Origin: Lithodes maja
Lineage: Eukaryota > Arthropoda > Malacostraca > Decapoda > Lithodidae
Direction: 5' to 3'
Assembly: GCA_037953745.1 (NCBI GenBank)
Contig: JBAKBP010007104.1
Location: 39,157 to 103,156, forward strand
DNA length: 64,000 bases
This document shows, piece after piece, positions 44,163 to 55,600 of the stretch. The notes beneath the pieces are model-generated. The model searched no databases and was not told where the DNA came from. It was given only the letters and a program-made list of their open reading frames with translations. The first letter of the stretch is position 1. Each line of letters starts with the position of its first letter. The translations under genes were made by a program, and so were the position numbers.

Positions 44163-44843
44163 CTACCACGTTCGGGGCTAAGGTGGACGAGAGTGATTTT
44201 TTTAATCTTTTCTTTAAAGTCGTATTTCTGGTCAAGATCAGCAATGTTGTCTCTCACTTCCACCTGAGATACTATATTTTCCTCAATAATCATAATTTTT
44301 GCTTCAAGAGTTCCCAGCCTATCAACCAAATCCTGGGTGTTTGTTGAGTTGCTTTCCCCAGATTCATTTACCTTAACTGAATTTGCCTCCAAATGCCCTA
44401 GCCTCTCTTCAAACTCCTTTTGTTTACCTAGATTCTCGCCTATACAGCCTTTTATTTCATCCACTGTGTGTTCTAATAGTTGATGTTTTTCCAACATTTC
44501 TTTCTGCTATTCACCATTTTTTTAATCTTAGCCTACTATGCAGCTTGGCACAACCTCGATGGCAAAAACTGAAGTTCCAACTCAACTGTTTCCCTGCCTG
44601 CTGCTCCACTATGAAATTATACACTGCTGTGGGAAAATCTTCACATCTAATATGGAACCAACTTTCGCATACCTCACATGCCAGAGCTTGGTCAGAAATC
44701 GTCACTTCTTGTTTACATTTTCCGCATTTGTCTTCCGTCTGACTGTCACCATATTTGTTTACATCCCCTTCCGCCACCTTGTCACCCTCCGCAGCTTCCT
44801 CACACTCCCGCACTCGTCTTCCTTGTAAATAACACTCACACAC
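44163..44843 (-). pseudogene. LINE ORF1 fragment with PHD-like zinc finger
   Basis: Two adjacent frames. 44843-44511 contains CGKCKQEVTISDQALACEVC, then WFHIRCEDF and FCHRGC, a PHD-finger-like C4HC3 arrangement known in CR1-group ORF1 proteins. 44497-44163 continues with a Leu/Glu-rich coiled coil (HQLLEHTVDEIKGC, ERLGHLEA, LVDRLGTLEAKI). A one-base shift near 44505 separates them. The Tigger-like element at 42281-44160 cuts off the rest. Confidence 0.65.
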
Positions 44844-45009
44844 ACGATGAGTTTCTATGATATATCACAATCACGTTAATCACTGGAGATTCCTGTACCT
44901 AATAACCGCCAGTGAGCGTAAGAACACGATTATATTGTGAGACTAAGCCTGAATTATGAAGAGCAGTCACGACCACGTCCACCACTCGCTGCGCCGAACA
45001 AAAACCATG
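44844..45009 (-). other. Probable 5' UTR of the LINE ORF1 fragment
   Basis: Non-coding sequence between the ORF1 start and a Tigger MITE. No other feature seen. Confidence 0.4.
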
Positions 45010-45011
45010 TA

Positions 45012-45780
45012 CAGTCAGGCCCCCCAATACGCGATTCCACAATTCGCGAAAACCCTAATACACGAGTGACCCCTCGAAAATAACATTAATTAATTAAACA
45101 TTAATTACGCGAGGTGGTACCACAATACACGAATCGAGAGCTAAGAAGGGGCCAAATCCGCTATTCCCGCTTGATACGCGAGCACGTCTACGTTTCGCGA
45201 GGCCCAGGAGTAGCTCTGAAAAAAGAAGAAGACGGGCATACGCCTGCCTTCCCTCCCGCTTACCCTCCCTCCCTCCCTCCCACAGTCCCGCTCAAGCGCT
45301 CATAGCCGTGCGGAGTGACCAAACGTTTGTAGTGCCTGCCACTTTTTTCGCCATGCCACGCCAATATAAGAAGATAACACACAAAATGAAGGTGGAAGTG
45401 TTGGATCGCAAGAAAAAAGGAGAAGGAAACTGTGCAATAGGCTTGTCAGAGTAAACTGTTCGTACGATTTGGTCAGGGAGGGAGAAGTTGGAGAAAATCG
45501 TGAAGTCCTACGGTCCTAGTCCTAGCCCTAGCCTATCTACTACTAATTTTAAGGTAAGGTTTCATATTTTTATTCATTGTTCTTATTATATATAAGATAT
45601 AGACTGTACTGTAGAGCCAAAAATGTCGAAAATAAGGCCAAAATTTTTGAAAATAGGCCATAATTGAGAGACGTCACCCAATCTAATTATTCCCATTTAA
45701 AGTTAGTTCCACAATACACGAATTCACAATACGCGATGCCTCCTGTCACCCCTATTCTCGCGAATTGGGGGGCCTGACTG
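45012..45780. mobile_element. Tigger-derived MITE, 769 bp, copy C
   Basis: Inverted relative to copies A and B. TIRs CAGTCAGGCCCCCCAATACG and the inverse at 45780; TA at 45010-45011 and 45781-45782. On the plus strand the HTH exon remnant starts at ATG 45354 (MPRQYKKITHKMKVEVLDRK) and hits a stop after about 33 codons. Beyond the stop, VRTIWSGREKLEKIVKSYG is still readable. Confidence 0.88.
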
Positions 45781-45793
45781 TATTTCATTCCTA

Positions 45794-46745
45794 TAGGGTA
45801 AGACGGGGTAATTTCGCCGAAAATCAAGTTTTTTTTTTGACAAATAAAAAACTGCCACAAATGGAATTTTAAATTTTGTATCTATACATTCAGTTTTTCT
45901 GATATAGATGCCCAAAAACAAAAATTATATGTAATGTTTTGGTCATGCTGCCGATTTTTTGAAAAAAGTTACTCTCGCGGCGAAATTACCCAGCCGGGCG
46001 GGGTAATTTCGCCATGACCTATTTTACGCATCATCTAGCTAGTAAACTAGATAACATTATATGATTAATGGCCAGACAAAACACTAGCGCGCAGGTAAAA
46101 CCAATGAAAACATTCACAAACCCAAACTGCCGCTAAACATGCCAATAGAAAAATGTCGCACGCACACACACACACACACAACTGAAGAGGGCAGGCAGAA
46201 ATGCAGGTGTGTCACACGTGTAGGCCTAGGCGCCACTGTGTCTAGTGTGGGTGTGGACGTGTCTAATGGGAGTGTGGAGTAGTGGACATGTAGTGCGGGT
46301 GTGGACGTGTCTAGGGCGGTTGTGGACATATTTATTAGGCCTACGGGTGGGGACGTATTTAGTGCAGGTGTGGACGTGTCTCGTGTGGGTGCGGCGTGTA
46401 GAGTGCTAGTGCAAAGTACCAGGCAGCACCTGACGGCTACTGCCAACACTGTGTCACACGCACCATCACAGTGTACACACCCACAAACACCCGACCATAC
46501 CGTCAGACGCGCCGCTAGCCCCGGCGCCAGGCCCCGCAAAACTGCAACACAACCTAAGCCAAACTAGCTCTACAACGTAAGCCAAACTAGCTATACAACC
46601 TAAGCCAAACTAGCTCTACAACCTAAGCCAAAACTGCTCTACAACCTAAGCCAAACTGCAGCCGAATCCATGCAATAGTTTCGGAGATATCGGCATTTGA
46701 ATGCAAATTATTAGCGTCGCGGCGAAATTACCCTGTCTTACCCTG
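45794..46745. mobile_element. TIR element with AGGGTAAGACGGGG ends
   Basis: TIRs AGGGTAAGACGGGGTAATTT at the left and the inverted AGGGTAAGACAGGGTAATTT ending at about 46744. TA lies on the left; the right flank is degenerate. An inner inverted copy of the terminal word (GAAATTACCC... GGGTAATTTC) is at about 45981-46012. It also holds CA repeats, GTGTGGACGTGTCT-type repeats (46210-46420) and a CCTAAGCCAAACTAG minisatellite (46550-46665). Confidence 0.65.
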
Positions 46746-46926
46746 TGTCTAAATGCCCGTAAAAATTTATTACCGTCAACTGGGGCGAATTCGGACTTTA
46801 CGTCAATTAAAAGTTAATTAAATTGATAAATAGATAACGAATAAACATAATAGAAATCTGTTATCACCCGATTGTTCGAAATGCTTTTATCTAACTTTCT
46901 TGCTTAAATTGTTTTAATGTATATTA
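46746..46926. other. Solo pogo-like TIR and anonymous DNA
   Basis: At 46771, TA followed by CCGTCAACTGGGGCGAATTC matches the TIRs at 5871 and 27401. No partner end is visible. No gene. Confidence 0.55.
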
Positions 46927-48069
46927 TAGTGGAGCCCCCATCCTCGCTACACCGGTCTTCGTTGATTCAATTCTCGCACCACACACCAAATATTCCCCAT
47001 TTCAATTCTCGTGCCAAAAGCCTCATTCCTCGCATCAAAATCCCAGCCGAAACCCGAAAAAATAGCAAAAATAACGAAAAACTCGACATAAAACTAGAAA
47101 ACAAACAAAAACAATAATTTTGTTTTAACATAATGAAAGAATCTGCCAGTAGCTTGCCGTTTAGAGACGAAATCCGAGTGAATCTGAGATCCGATCGTCA
47201 AATGCGCAAGATGCCGCCATCTTTGTATGACGTCATCACTAAGCAGACGCTTGCAGTTTAGCTAGTATCTGTGTTGACAAAACAACCGTTTGCAAGCCTT
47301 TTTGTGCCTGAACCCCTTATCTCTCGCGTTTATTATAACCTCTAGTACATCTAGTGATAGGGATGGTTGGCCTGGTGGTAGCAATGAAGGAATTTCATGC
47401 TCAAAACACAGCAAAGACCAGTCCTTGTCGGACGAAAGCGATTGAATTGCCTAGCCTAGACGATGTTAGCCTAGGCTAAGTATGACAATGATTTATAATA
47501 AAATCTGTGTGGTAAGTAATCTTCTCATAATACGTATTTATACGTCTTTTCCTCATAATATGTATTTGGGGCAAAATGGGTACTTGAGGGGTGGCTGGAC
47601 GAATTTAGAACCTAGGCCTAGGCTAGGCCTAAACAAATTTGCATGATAGAAACTGCCCCAATCTACAGTATTTATGGTTAGGACTGTCATTTAGCCATGT
47701 CTACATTATTATTTACAATGCATAAGATTTAGGCCTAGCCTACTTGATGTAGCCTAGACAAAAAACATGTTTTCATAGCCTAACACTGGGAAAAAGTGCG
47801 GTAATTGTTTAGATATTGGGCCTTTTTATTTCTAGTTATTAAAAACTTATTCTATGGTGTATTATATGATACAGTATAATGCATAACATTTAATTTGTGT
47901 ACAATAAAATATGTTTTCATAGGCAAAAAATAGAAAAAGACGCAAATTTTGGCATGAGCACGGAACCGATTGAATTTTCCCCATAAGAACAGTGCCCCGA
48001 TCTTTGATTGTTTCAATCCTAGCTCTATTTCTGCGGAACCAATTAGCAGCTAGGATGGGGGCTCCACTG
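46927..48069. mobile_element. TIR element with AGTGGAGCCCCCATCCT ends
   Basis: Left end AGTGGAGCCCCCATCCTCGC, and its inverse (GGATGGGGGCTCCACTG) ending at 48069, with TA on both sides. The interior is AT-rich with AGGCCTAGGC words. No transposase frame was found. Confidence 0.7.
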
Positions 48070-48184
48070 TAGGGTAAGACGGGGTAATTTCGCCGAAAAT
48101 CGCGTATTTTGACGAATAGAAACTAACACAAATGGAATTTTAAAAAATTTATCTATACATTCAGCCTTTCTGCTATAGATGACC

Positions 48185-48229
<45 letters not shown>

Positions 48230-48355
48230 GTTTTGGTCATGCTGCTGATTTTTTGAAAAAAAGTTACTCTCGCGGAGAAATTACCCCGCCGGGCGGGGTA
48301 ATTTCGCCGCGACCTATTTTATGCATCATCTAGCTAGTAAACTAGATAACATTAT
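48070..48355. repeat. Truncated second copy of the 45794 TIR element
   Basis: It matches 45794-46060, ends abruptly, and contains a (TA)n expansion at 48199-48227. It has the same inner palindrome around CCGCCGGGCGG (about 48282-48313). Confidence 0.7.
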
Positions 48356-48889
48356 ATGATTTGTATTATTTAAATTTAAATCTGTTAAGCTACTACTACT
48401 TAGAGGGATAATTCGACAGTCATTTAGAAGTTCGTATATTTTATTTAACAGACTTCCTAACTACAGTACTCTAATAATAGGTTCTTGGCTCGGGCCGAGA
48501 TGAGTTCAAGACACAAATTGAATATTACGTCGATTCATGCTAGGTTGCACTTTGAACCACTAAAGTTCCCGTTACCCCCTAACTGAATACCCGCTAATCA
48601 GGTATTGACTCAAGTCGGCTTTGATCCTCCCCACGTTATTAGTGATTAAACCTAAATAACTAAATCAAAACCCTGCTGTGTCTTTTATTGAGACCAGGGC
48701 CTAATAAACAATTTGCTCTTTGCCTAACTAAAACAAAAGTAATATTCTTCCCTCTACTCTTTAGGTTTTCCCAAGTTTACTGAGCCTTCGGTATCCTTTC
48801 TCCATACCAAGGCTATAACACATATAATCTATCTCCTCAATACATAGAATCTATTTACTCTTTTGACACAACCTTCGTTACTACACAAG
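48356..48889. other. No gene recognised
   Basis: AT-rich unique-looking sequence with only short frames. I see no motif. Confidence 0.4.
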
Positions 48890-48891
48890 TA

Positions 48892-49194
48892 CAGTAGGGT
48901 CTCGTAAGATGCGAGTTTATGGTCGATGGATGCGTCCGCATCTTACGATTTCGCATCTTACAATTTCGCATCTTACGATCACGTAAAAATACGGAAAAAC
49001 GTCCCGCCTAAGGCTCGCATTTAAACATTTTTTTTCGCATCTTAAGGTTTCTCCTCGGATTTAGCCCACTTTGAGCCTCCGATTCGCAAATTATGGTCAT
49101 TCTCGCATCTTAAAATAATTTATTTATTATTTGGGGGTCCTCGCATCTTATGCGAATCGCATCTTAAGATCTCGCATCTTACGAGACCCTACTG
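48892..49194. mobile_element. 303-bp MITE made largely of CGCATCTTA repeats
   Basis: Perfect TIR CAGTAGGGTCTCGTAAGATG, inverted at 49194, with TA at 48890-48891 and 49195-49196. The word CGCATCTTA occurs about nine times inside in one or the other orientation. Confidence 0.88.
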
Positions 49195-49196
49195 TA

Positions 49197-49381
49197 CCTC
49201 CATCATGACATAAAATCGCTACAAATTACCGAATGAGATTACAAAGTCTCTCTCACATATAATATGGGTTCCGTCACCCGGTTACCTCACAATCTAGGTT
49301 TGCATTCTTTACCCCAACAACACTATTGGGTTCCGTCACCCAGTTACTTCACAATATAGATTTACAAGATTTATCTCAATG
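49197..49381. repeat. ~60-bp tandem repeat, interrupted by an RTE copy
   Basis: Units with GGGTTCCGTCACCC and GTTACYTCACAAT occur near 49268 and 49328; a third unit continues at about 58799, after the RTE/Gypsy insertion. Confidence 0.6.
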
Positions 49382-49383
49382 AG

Positions 49384-50229
49384 GTGAAAAGGAGAACTAT
49401 GGGAAGAGGATTGGGTTTAGTAGGAAAGAATGGTAGAGATTGGGAGTTGAATCAGTTGCTGTTCGCTGATGACACAGCATTGGTGGCGGATTCTGATGAG
49501 AAACTGCAGCGGGTAGTCAAAGAGTTTGGTGTGGTTTGTGGAAGGAGGAAACTGAAGGTGAACGTCAATAAAAGTAAAGTAATGGTGTGTAATAGGGGAG
49601 AGCATAGGGTGAATCTAGATGTGAGGCTGGATGGGGAAATATTGGAACAAGTAGAGTGTTTTAAATATCTAGGAGGAACGATAAGCAGGAGTGGAGGTAT
49701 GGAAATGGAGGTAAAACAGAGAGTGTGTGAAGGAAGGAAGGTTTTCGGAGCAATGGGAAGTATGTGGAAGACGAGAAATCTCGGAGTGAAAGTAAAAAGT
49801 GCACTGTATCAAGGAATTGTTGTGCCAACAGTGATGTATGGGGCTGAGACATGGGCTCTGAAGAAAAAGGAGAAAAGAGGGCTGGATGTGATGGAGATGA
49901 GCTGCTTGAGGAGTATGTGTGGAGTTACTCGTAGAGACAGATTGAGGAATGAAGAGATACGTAGGAGAGTGGGGCAGCAGGAACATTTGTCAGCCAGAGT
50001 GGACAGAAGGGTGCTGAGCTGGTATGGTCATGTTGAACGAATGGGAGATGAAAGGCTTACAAAGAGAATATGTGAGTCAGGTACAAGGGGAGATAGAAGG
50101 GCAGGAAGACCCCCATTGAGATGGAGAGACTGTGTAAGAAAGGCTTTGGATGATAGAGGAATGACTATAGATCAGGCAGAGGAAGTGGTGGTGGACAGGA
50201 GTGAATGGAGAATGCTTGTGAATAGTTGA
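49384..50229 (+). CDS. RTE-type reverse transcriptase, C-terminal half
   Basis: 281 codons. It starts just before the catalytic box LLFADDTALVADSD and continues with VNVNKSKVMV, FKYLGGTISRSG, VMYGAETWALKKK, SMCGVTRRDRLRNEEI and WYGHVERMGDERL. The first catalytic Asp and the endonuclease are lost by 5' truncation, so it cannot work alone. The frame is intact to its natural stop. The first codons may be read from flanking DNA. Confidence 0.82.
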   Translation: MKRRTMGRGLGLVGKNGRDWELNQLLFADDTALVADSDEKLQRVVKEFGVVCGRRKLKVNVNKSKVMVCNRGEHRVNLDVRLDGEILEQVECFKYLGGTISRSGGMEMEVKQRVCEGRKVFGAMGSMWKTRNLGVKVKSALYQGIVVPTVMYGAETWALKKKEKRGLDVMEMSCLRSMCGVTRRDRLRNEEIRRRVGQQEHLSARVDRRVLSWYGHVERMGDERLTKRICESGTRGDRRAGRPPLRWRDCVRKALDDRGMTIDQAEEVVVDRSEWRMLVNS

Positions 50230-50314
50230 GTGAACACGTGGTCATTTGGAGTAAGGGGTCGGGCGCAAGTTCGACTAGATAATAGTCCATCAGGCGCCTG
50301 GCCCGGGGGGACGA

Positions 50315-52131
50315 TGTTACGACCGGGCACTCGGGTACACTAGGGCTCTTACACAGGACTCGAGTATGGCTCGCTGCCACAACGGAAACACACGATCCCA
50401 ACCCCAGAGTACTGCCAGCCGAACAAAAAACGCCACTACCCTCCAGAGTTCTATCTGCTATAACGGGGTATACAAGAACTCGGTACTAGCGTTTCACACA
50501 ACAGACTAATAACAAGACGGGAGTTATCTAGTCTGGTCAACAATCAAACAAAGAAGAAAGTACTACAACACTAAAGAATAGTGTTGGCCGAAGCCGAAGT
50601 AATCCACCCTTGAACTAAGAACTTAAGAAGTCCTCCACCCTCTACTTCGGATCGGCACTATTACGTTACGTTAAACAATAGTCCTCGAGCATCAAGCAAG
50701 GAATCTTCTGATAAGTTAGATGCTTCTCGAATACTCGTAAGAAGTAAGTATCGGATTTTGAACAGCAATTTAATGAATAACTCACTGGTAATTAAAGGCT
50801 TTAAATTGACATAAGAAGAATTATAAGAATAAGCAATAGGATATGGCAAACATTAAGAAGAAGTACTCCGACAATGCACTGGCAATAGCCTACTAAGATT
50901 GTGCTCGTGGGCCACTAATCTCTGAAGTAGCTAAGCGTGCCACGCATGAAATCAATAGTGCTTAAACAATAATATACATAAGGAGAAGCTTCAATACTAT
51001 ACTGTATCTGCTGGTCGAGCAAAGTCTAGCTGGGATATCTAAGGTTAAGAGACAATGGCTGAGCAAGCGGCTCGTAGCCTAGCGAGGTCCTTAAGACTGT
51101 GCGGCCAAATTACGGTAATTGACGGGATGCTCTCTTGAGAGATCCAGATCACTAGTATCTGGTTCTCTCCTGGCGATCCTCTCAAAGTCAAGCAAATGAG
51201 ATAGCACAGTGTTGGGTGGCACAGGCAAAAGCCCTCACTCGCAACACAGTGCTAAACTCCCACGGTACACAATCAAAAAGACCCCCTAGGCTTCCCACGT
51301 CTCCGTTGCAATTGTGCTGGTTCAACCAACCTAGCACTCATAGGAAATCACAACTCGAGGAACCCTATCCCAGTCTAGCATTACCTAAACCAGCAGAAAA
51401 CAGGAACATGAATAATAGTACACAGGGAAATACATATACGAGTGCAACAAACATCAATCAATCCTATTCTAGTTAACCCTTCCAAAAATAGGCTATCTAA
51501 CAGGCACTTATCTCGTGAGAACTCAAGCGATAATACTTTGGCTGACTAAATCTGCACCAAAGGGGTCATTGAGGTTAAAAAGGGTTCAGAAGAAGAAGAA
51601 AATAGGCTGTTCAGAGAGTAGAGAAAGTTCACATCAGTCGGAAGAATATCGATAGTTGCAAGGGATATGAGAGGTCGCTTTGCCTGATGAGTTCTGAGGA
51701 AAATGCGGCGGGACCTCCCTTTTTATACTCGGCCCCGTAGCGAGCATAACGGCAATCATGACGTCACATACTCTCTCAATCGGGGATCGACAAAGAACTT
51801 CCCACGCTTGAGGAGGGAGGGAGGGGGGAATTAGGCCTACCCCTCGTGGCGCGCTCACTGGTCGGTGTTACATAACTCTCTCTCTCTTCGCATCATTATA
51901 TATATATAAATCCCACACACAATACTTATATCTAATGATATAAAATAGAACTCGTTGACTTAGAAGAAAACAAAATACATAATGATAATACTTATAGTAC
52001 AACGGTTCACATAAACTGAGTTAGGAAACTCTACACAGACTACAGCCAAAGTTCCTGCCCTGACGATCCTAGCGAGAGTGGGGCCTGACTGGGCGTTCTG
52101 TACAGCATGCTCATACTCGACATGCGTCACA
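50315..52131 (-). repeat. Gypsy 3' LTR
   Basis: Starts TGTTACGACCGGGCACTCGG and ends CATGCGTCACA on the plus strand. Short frames inside (for example 51216-51476) recur in the other LTR and are not genes. Confidence 0.9.
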
Positions 52132-52142
52132 CCTCCCCCAAG
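52132..52142 (-). promoter_or_regulatory. Gypsy polypurine tract
   Basis: The minus strand reads CTTGGGGGAGG directly before the 3' LTR. This is the expected plus-strand primer. Confidence 0.75.
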
Positions 52143-52616
52143 ATTTTACTTGCTCAACCCTGAGCTAAAATCTGATATACAGAACCCCATCAAACCCCTC
52201 ACACCCAGCGACCGCATGGCACTAAAACAACGCTGAGTTTATCACTAAAACACATCTTATAAAAAAAAAATTCACATTTCATAACTCCTCCCAACAATAG
52301 TAAAAGACACAATATCATGCTCCCAGAGCGAGCTTACAGCAGCTCAGCCGTTTGATAGTTCGTGGACTACTCAAACCTTATAGGCTATGACAAACTTATA
52401 CAATTATCTTCATCAAAAAGAAAGAGTTTTTATATGATTTTTATATTTTAATATGTTTTTTCCCGGCTGCACTATAAGGGCAGCCTATTTTCTTCTATAC
52501 CAAACGCTCAACAATCCTGCTTTACGACCCAATACGCTGGGCTACAACCGCGAGCCAACAAGCACCAAGCGCAAAATACTACTCAAACCAAAGCAGGAGG
52601 CTACCCGTGTGTCAAT
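52143..52616 (-). other. Gypsy 3' untranslated region
   Basis: No ORF or motif between the polyprotein stop and the polypurine tract. Confidence 0.5.
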
Positions 52617-55600
52617 TTACCCAGGATCATATACCCCTGAACGACCACATGCAACCTCGTTGTCACAACCGGCAATATGGCTTATGTCCAGGTTATATAC
52701 CAATAACCTTAGTGACCACCTGGTCAGCCTCATATTCCGATTGTGAAACGGGTCCAAGATCTTGAGAGGGTAATGATCTGGGTAAACTACACCGACCGGA
52801 CCATAGGCTGGAACATAGATCTCGAAATGCCCCAGCGCATCATTGTCCTTTTCACTTTCATTCATCAGGCTCTGACACGTTGCTGGTGCATTCTTAAGTC
52901 CGTAGGGCATAACATTGCACTGGTAGGTACTCCCGTCCACAACAAAACCACATACCTCTTTAGCGCGCTCGGACAAAGTTACACGCAACGACCACTCACG
53001 ACATTCCTTATCCCTCAGATCCTTCGTCCACACGTAATCCAGCTCTGCTTGCACCATAGGCTGTCGAGCAGGATTTATACGGCAGGGAATTAAACTGAGC
53101 CTTGCACTATCTCCAGCCTGCATGTCGGATTCTACCCCGTACCTCAGGCCTGGAGAAGCAACAAACATGCGAAAGTACTGCCATAGCCTAGTAAATAACT
53201 GCCTTGCACTGTCTCCACAAACAACATGCCTTGTGCCCTCCCACAACCCAGCCGAGACCGCAGCTTCTAACCTGTAGTCTCCCTCCTTCTCCACCTTCGT
53301 CCCTAGAACAGCCAGGTCATGAGAGGGACAATCAGTACCACCCGTGCAGTCACTCCCACAGTTCATTATTGCTAAGGCTTCCCCGCCGATACCGTACATG
53401 CGCACCCCCACATTCCTTGTGACGACATCTGCCTGCGCAGCATCACCGCTTTTAGCGACATGGCCAGATACAGTCGGTCTGTGGTAGGGCTGTTGCATTA
53501 GACTAGAGCAGCATTGGGAGGCTATGTGACGACCGGGCACTGCGATACCACAGCCGACCCTACCAATCTGCTCAATGTCCTCCTTTTGACCACCACCCTT
53601 GGCAGCCATGGGTCGACCCTGACCTGGCAACCATGCCAAGGCCTCGTCGCCCACCTTAAACCACCGAAACAACGAGGCTAACGGTCTTTTAACAGTCACA
53701 TGACCTGCCTGCGGAACATCTCGCACCGCCCGAGTTGTGAGACTCAGGGGCTCGGCACGACCAGTGGGGTATGAACCGAGCTGGTGCTGGAGTGCTGCAC
53801 ACTGCTGCTCAGGCAGGTGCTCTAGCACTTCCACAGCCACCAGACTCGTGTCCCCCGCCCACTGCTTCGCCGAGACATGACAATCCCTACTCTCCTCCAC
53901 CTGTGCCCTACTGCCCCCCTCTCCTTCTCCACCTTGGCCGCGGCAGACCAACGCAGGGACAGTAGGCTGCTCAGGTGGTTGCCTCACAAACTCCTCCAAC
54001 AGGTTCACATGACATGCTTCCCCGTCCTCGTGTTTAATCTCGACAGCACCATTACCACACTTCTGAACTTCCGGATCCTCCAACTGCAGTTTACAAATAT
54101 CTGAGGGAACCAACCTGTCTAGATGCTTCCGAAGCAACCCAAATCCTTCCCCAATATCAAACTGAGCAATCCTTTTTTCTCTCCGTGTGCAACGTTGCTG
54201 CCTCGGAGTCTCTTCCGGCCCTACCTCCTCACTAGCTGTGACAGGTCCTGGGGCCTCTCCAGACTCTAACATAGGTGCCAATACTGAATCACCCAGGAGA
54301 GCCGCCGAGTCAAAACTCTTAAAACCAACTCCAGCTTTAGCCTCCTCCTGTTGATCGTTCCTCTGCTGGTCTGAAGACGGAGGACTAGGCTGTGACACTT
54401 TAGCTGCCCGAGCTCGGGTGACAGCACACGCCATGGGTTGTGCCTGGCACCGCTCGACACACTCTTGTTCTCCCCCACTCACGTCGGCCGGCCTCTCGGC
54501 AACGACTAAGGGTAGAACCTCAGAAGCGGGCATTGCAAAGTCGTTGCCGAGAAGAAGGTCGACGCCCTCCACTGGCAGTTTCTCCACAATCCCAACATCC
54601 AATTCACGTGCCACACCATCCACCTCCAACTCCAACCGCACCAGCGGGTATGACCGAGTTGCATTAATACCCTGCACCACTACCACCCGAGCCGCATTTA
54701 TAGGGTAGCCAGTCAAATTGTTCATCAGAGTCTGGGAAGCACCTGTATCACGCAAGACCTCTACTCCATGCTTGCGCCCCGCCCACATCACGCAACCCCG
54801 TCCTCTATGGTCGCAAAAAACATCCTGAGCAGGGTTCGAGCCTCTCAGGTGTTTCTGCATTGGCTGTGCCTCAGCCTCTGACGAACTGCCCCGGGCAAAC
54901 TCAGAAGACTTCGGAGACACACCAATGTTGCAGGCCAAAGACACAGCTGCTGTAGGTGGTTTGCTAGGACAGACTCTTGCAAAGTGCCCCTTTTCATGAC
55001 AAAGATAACACTCCAACTCCCCTCTGGGCTTCCCTTGGTACTGGGAAGGGCCCGGCCCCTTCTTAAATGGGACGGTGTTAGTCTTGTGGTCAGTCTTGGT
55101 ATCATAGCTCTTGTACTTGTTTGCATAATGTATATCACTAACTCGGGGGGGTGGGGTGTCACGCCCCTTGTTACCTGCCTCACTACGCTGGGCAGACCCG
55201 CACCCACGAATTAATGATAGCCGGAGGTCAGCCATCTCAGCTGCCTCCTGTAGAGTTTTAGGGTTCTTTTCTTTAATAGTTAAAGTCATATCTGCACCAG
55301 TACACTTATAAAACTGCTCGAGCAGAAACAGCTCAGTCAACTGTTCGGCCGTCTCAGCTTTCTCAGAACGTGTCCAGTTAGCAAGTGCATCTTTTAAGTC
55401 CCGGGCATGTTCAAGAAAGGTCGCCTCCCTAGTCTTCGTAACACCCCGAAACTTCAATCGATATGTTTCTGGTTGCAACTCGTATGCCCGTAGGACAGCT
55501 CTCTTCAATACTGGGTAGTCAATGCAAGACTCTAAAGGCAGTGCATCATAAGCCTTCAGACCCTTACCCGTAAGTCTTGAGGAGACTAGAGCTGCCCACT

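Noticed and set aside
51216..51858. Short ORFs inside the Gypsy LTR
   Set aside because: They recur in the other LTR, have no recognisable domain and no reason to be translated.
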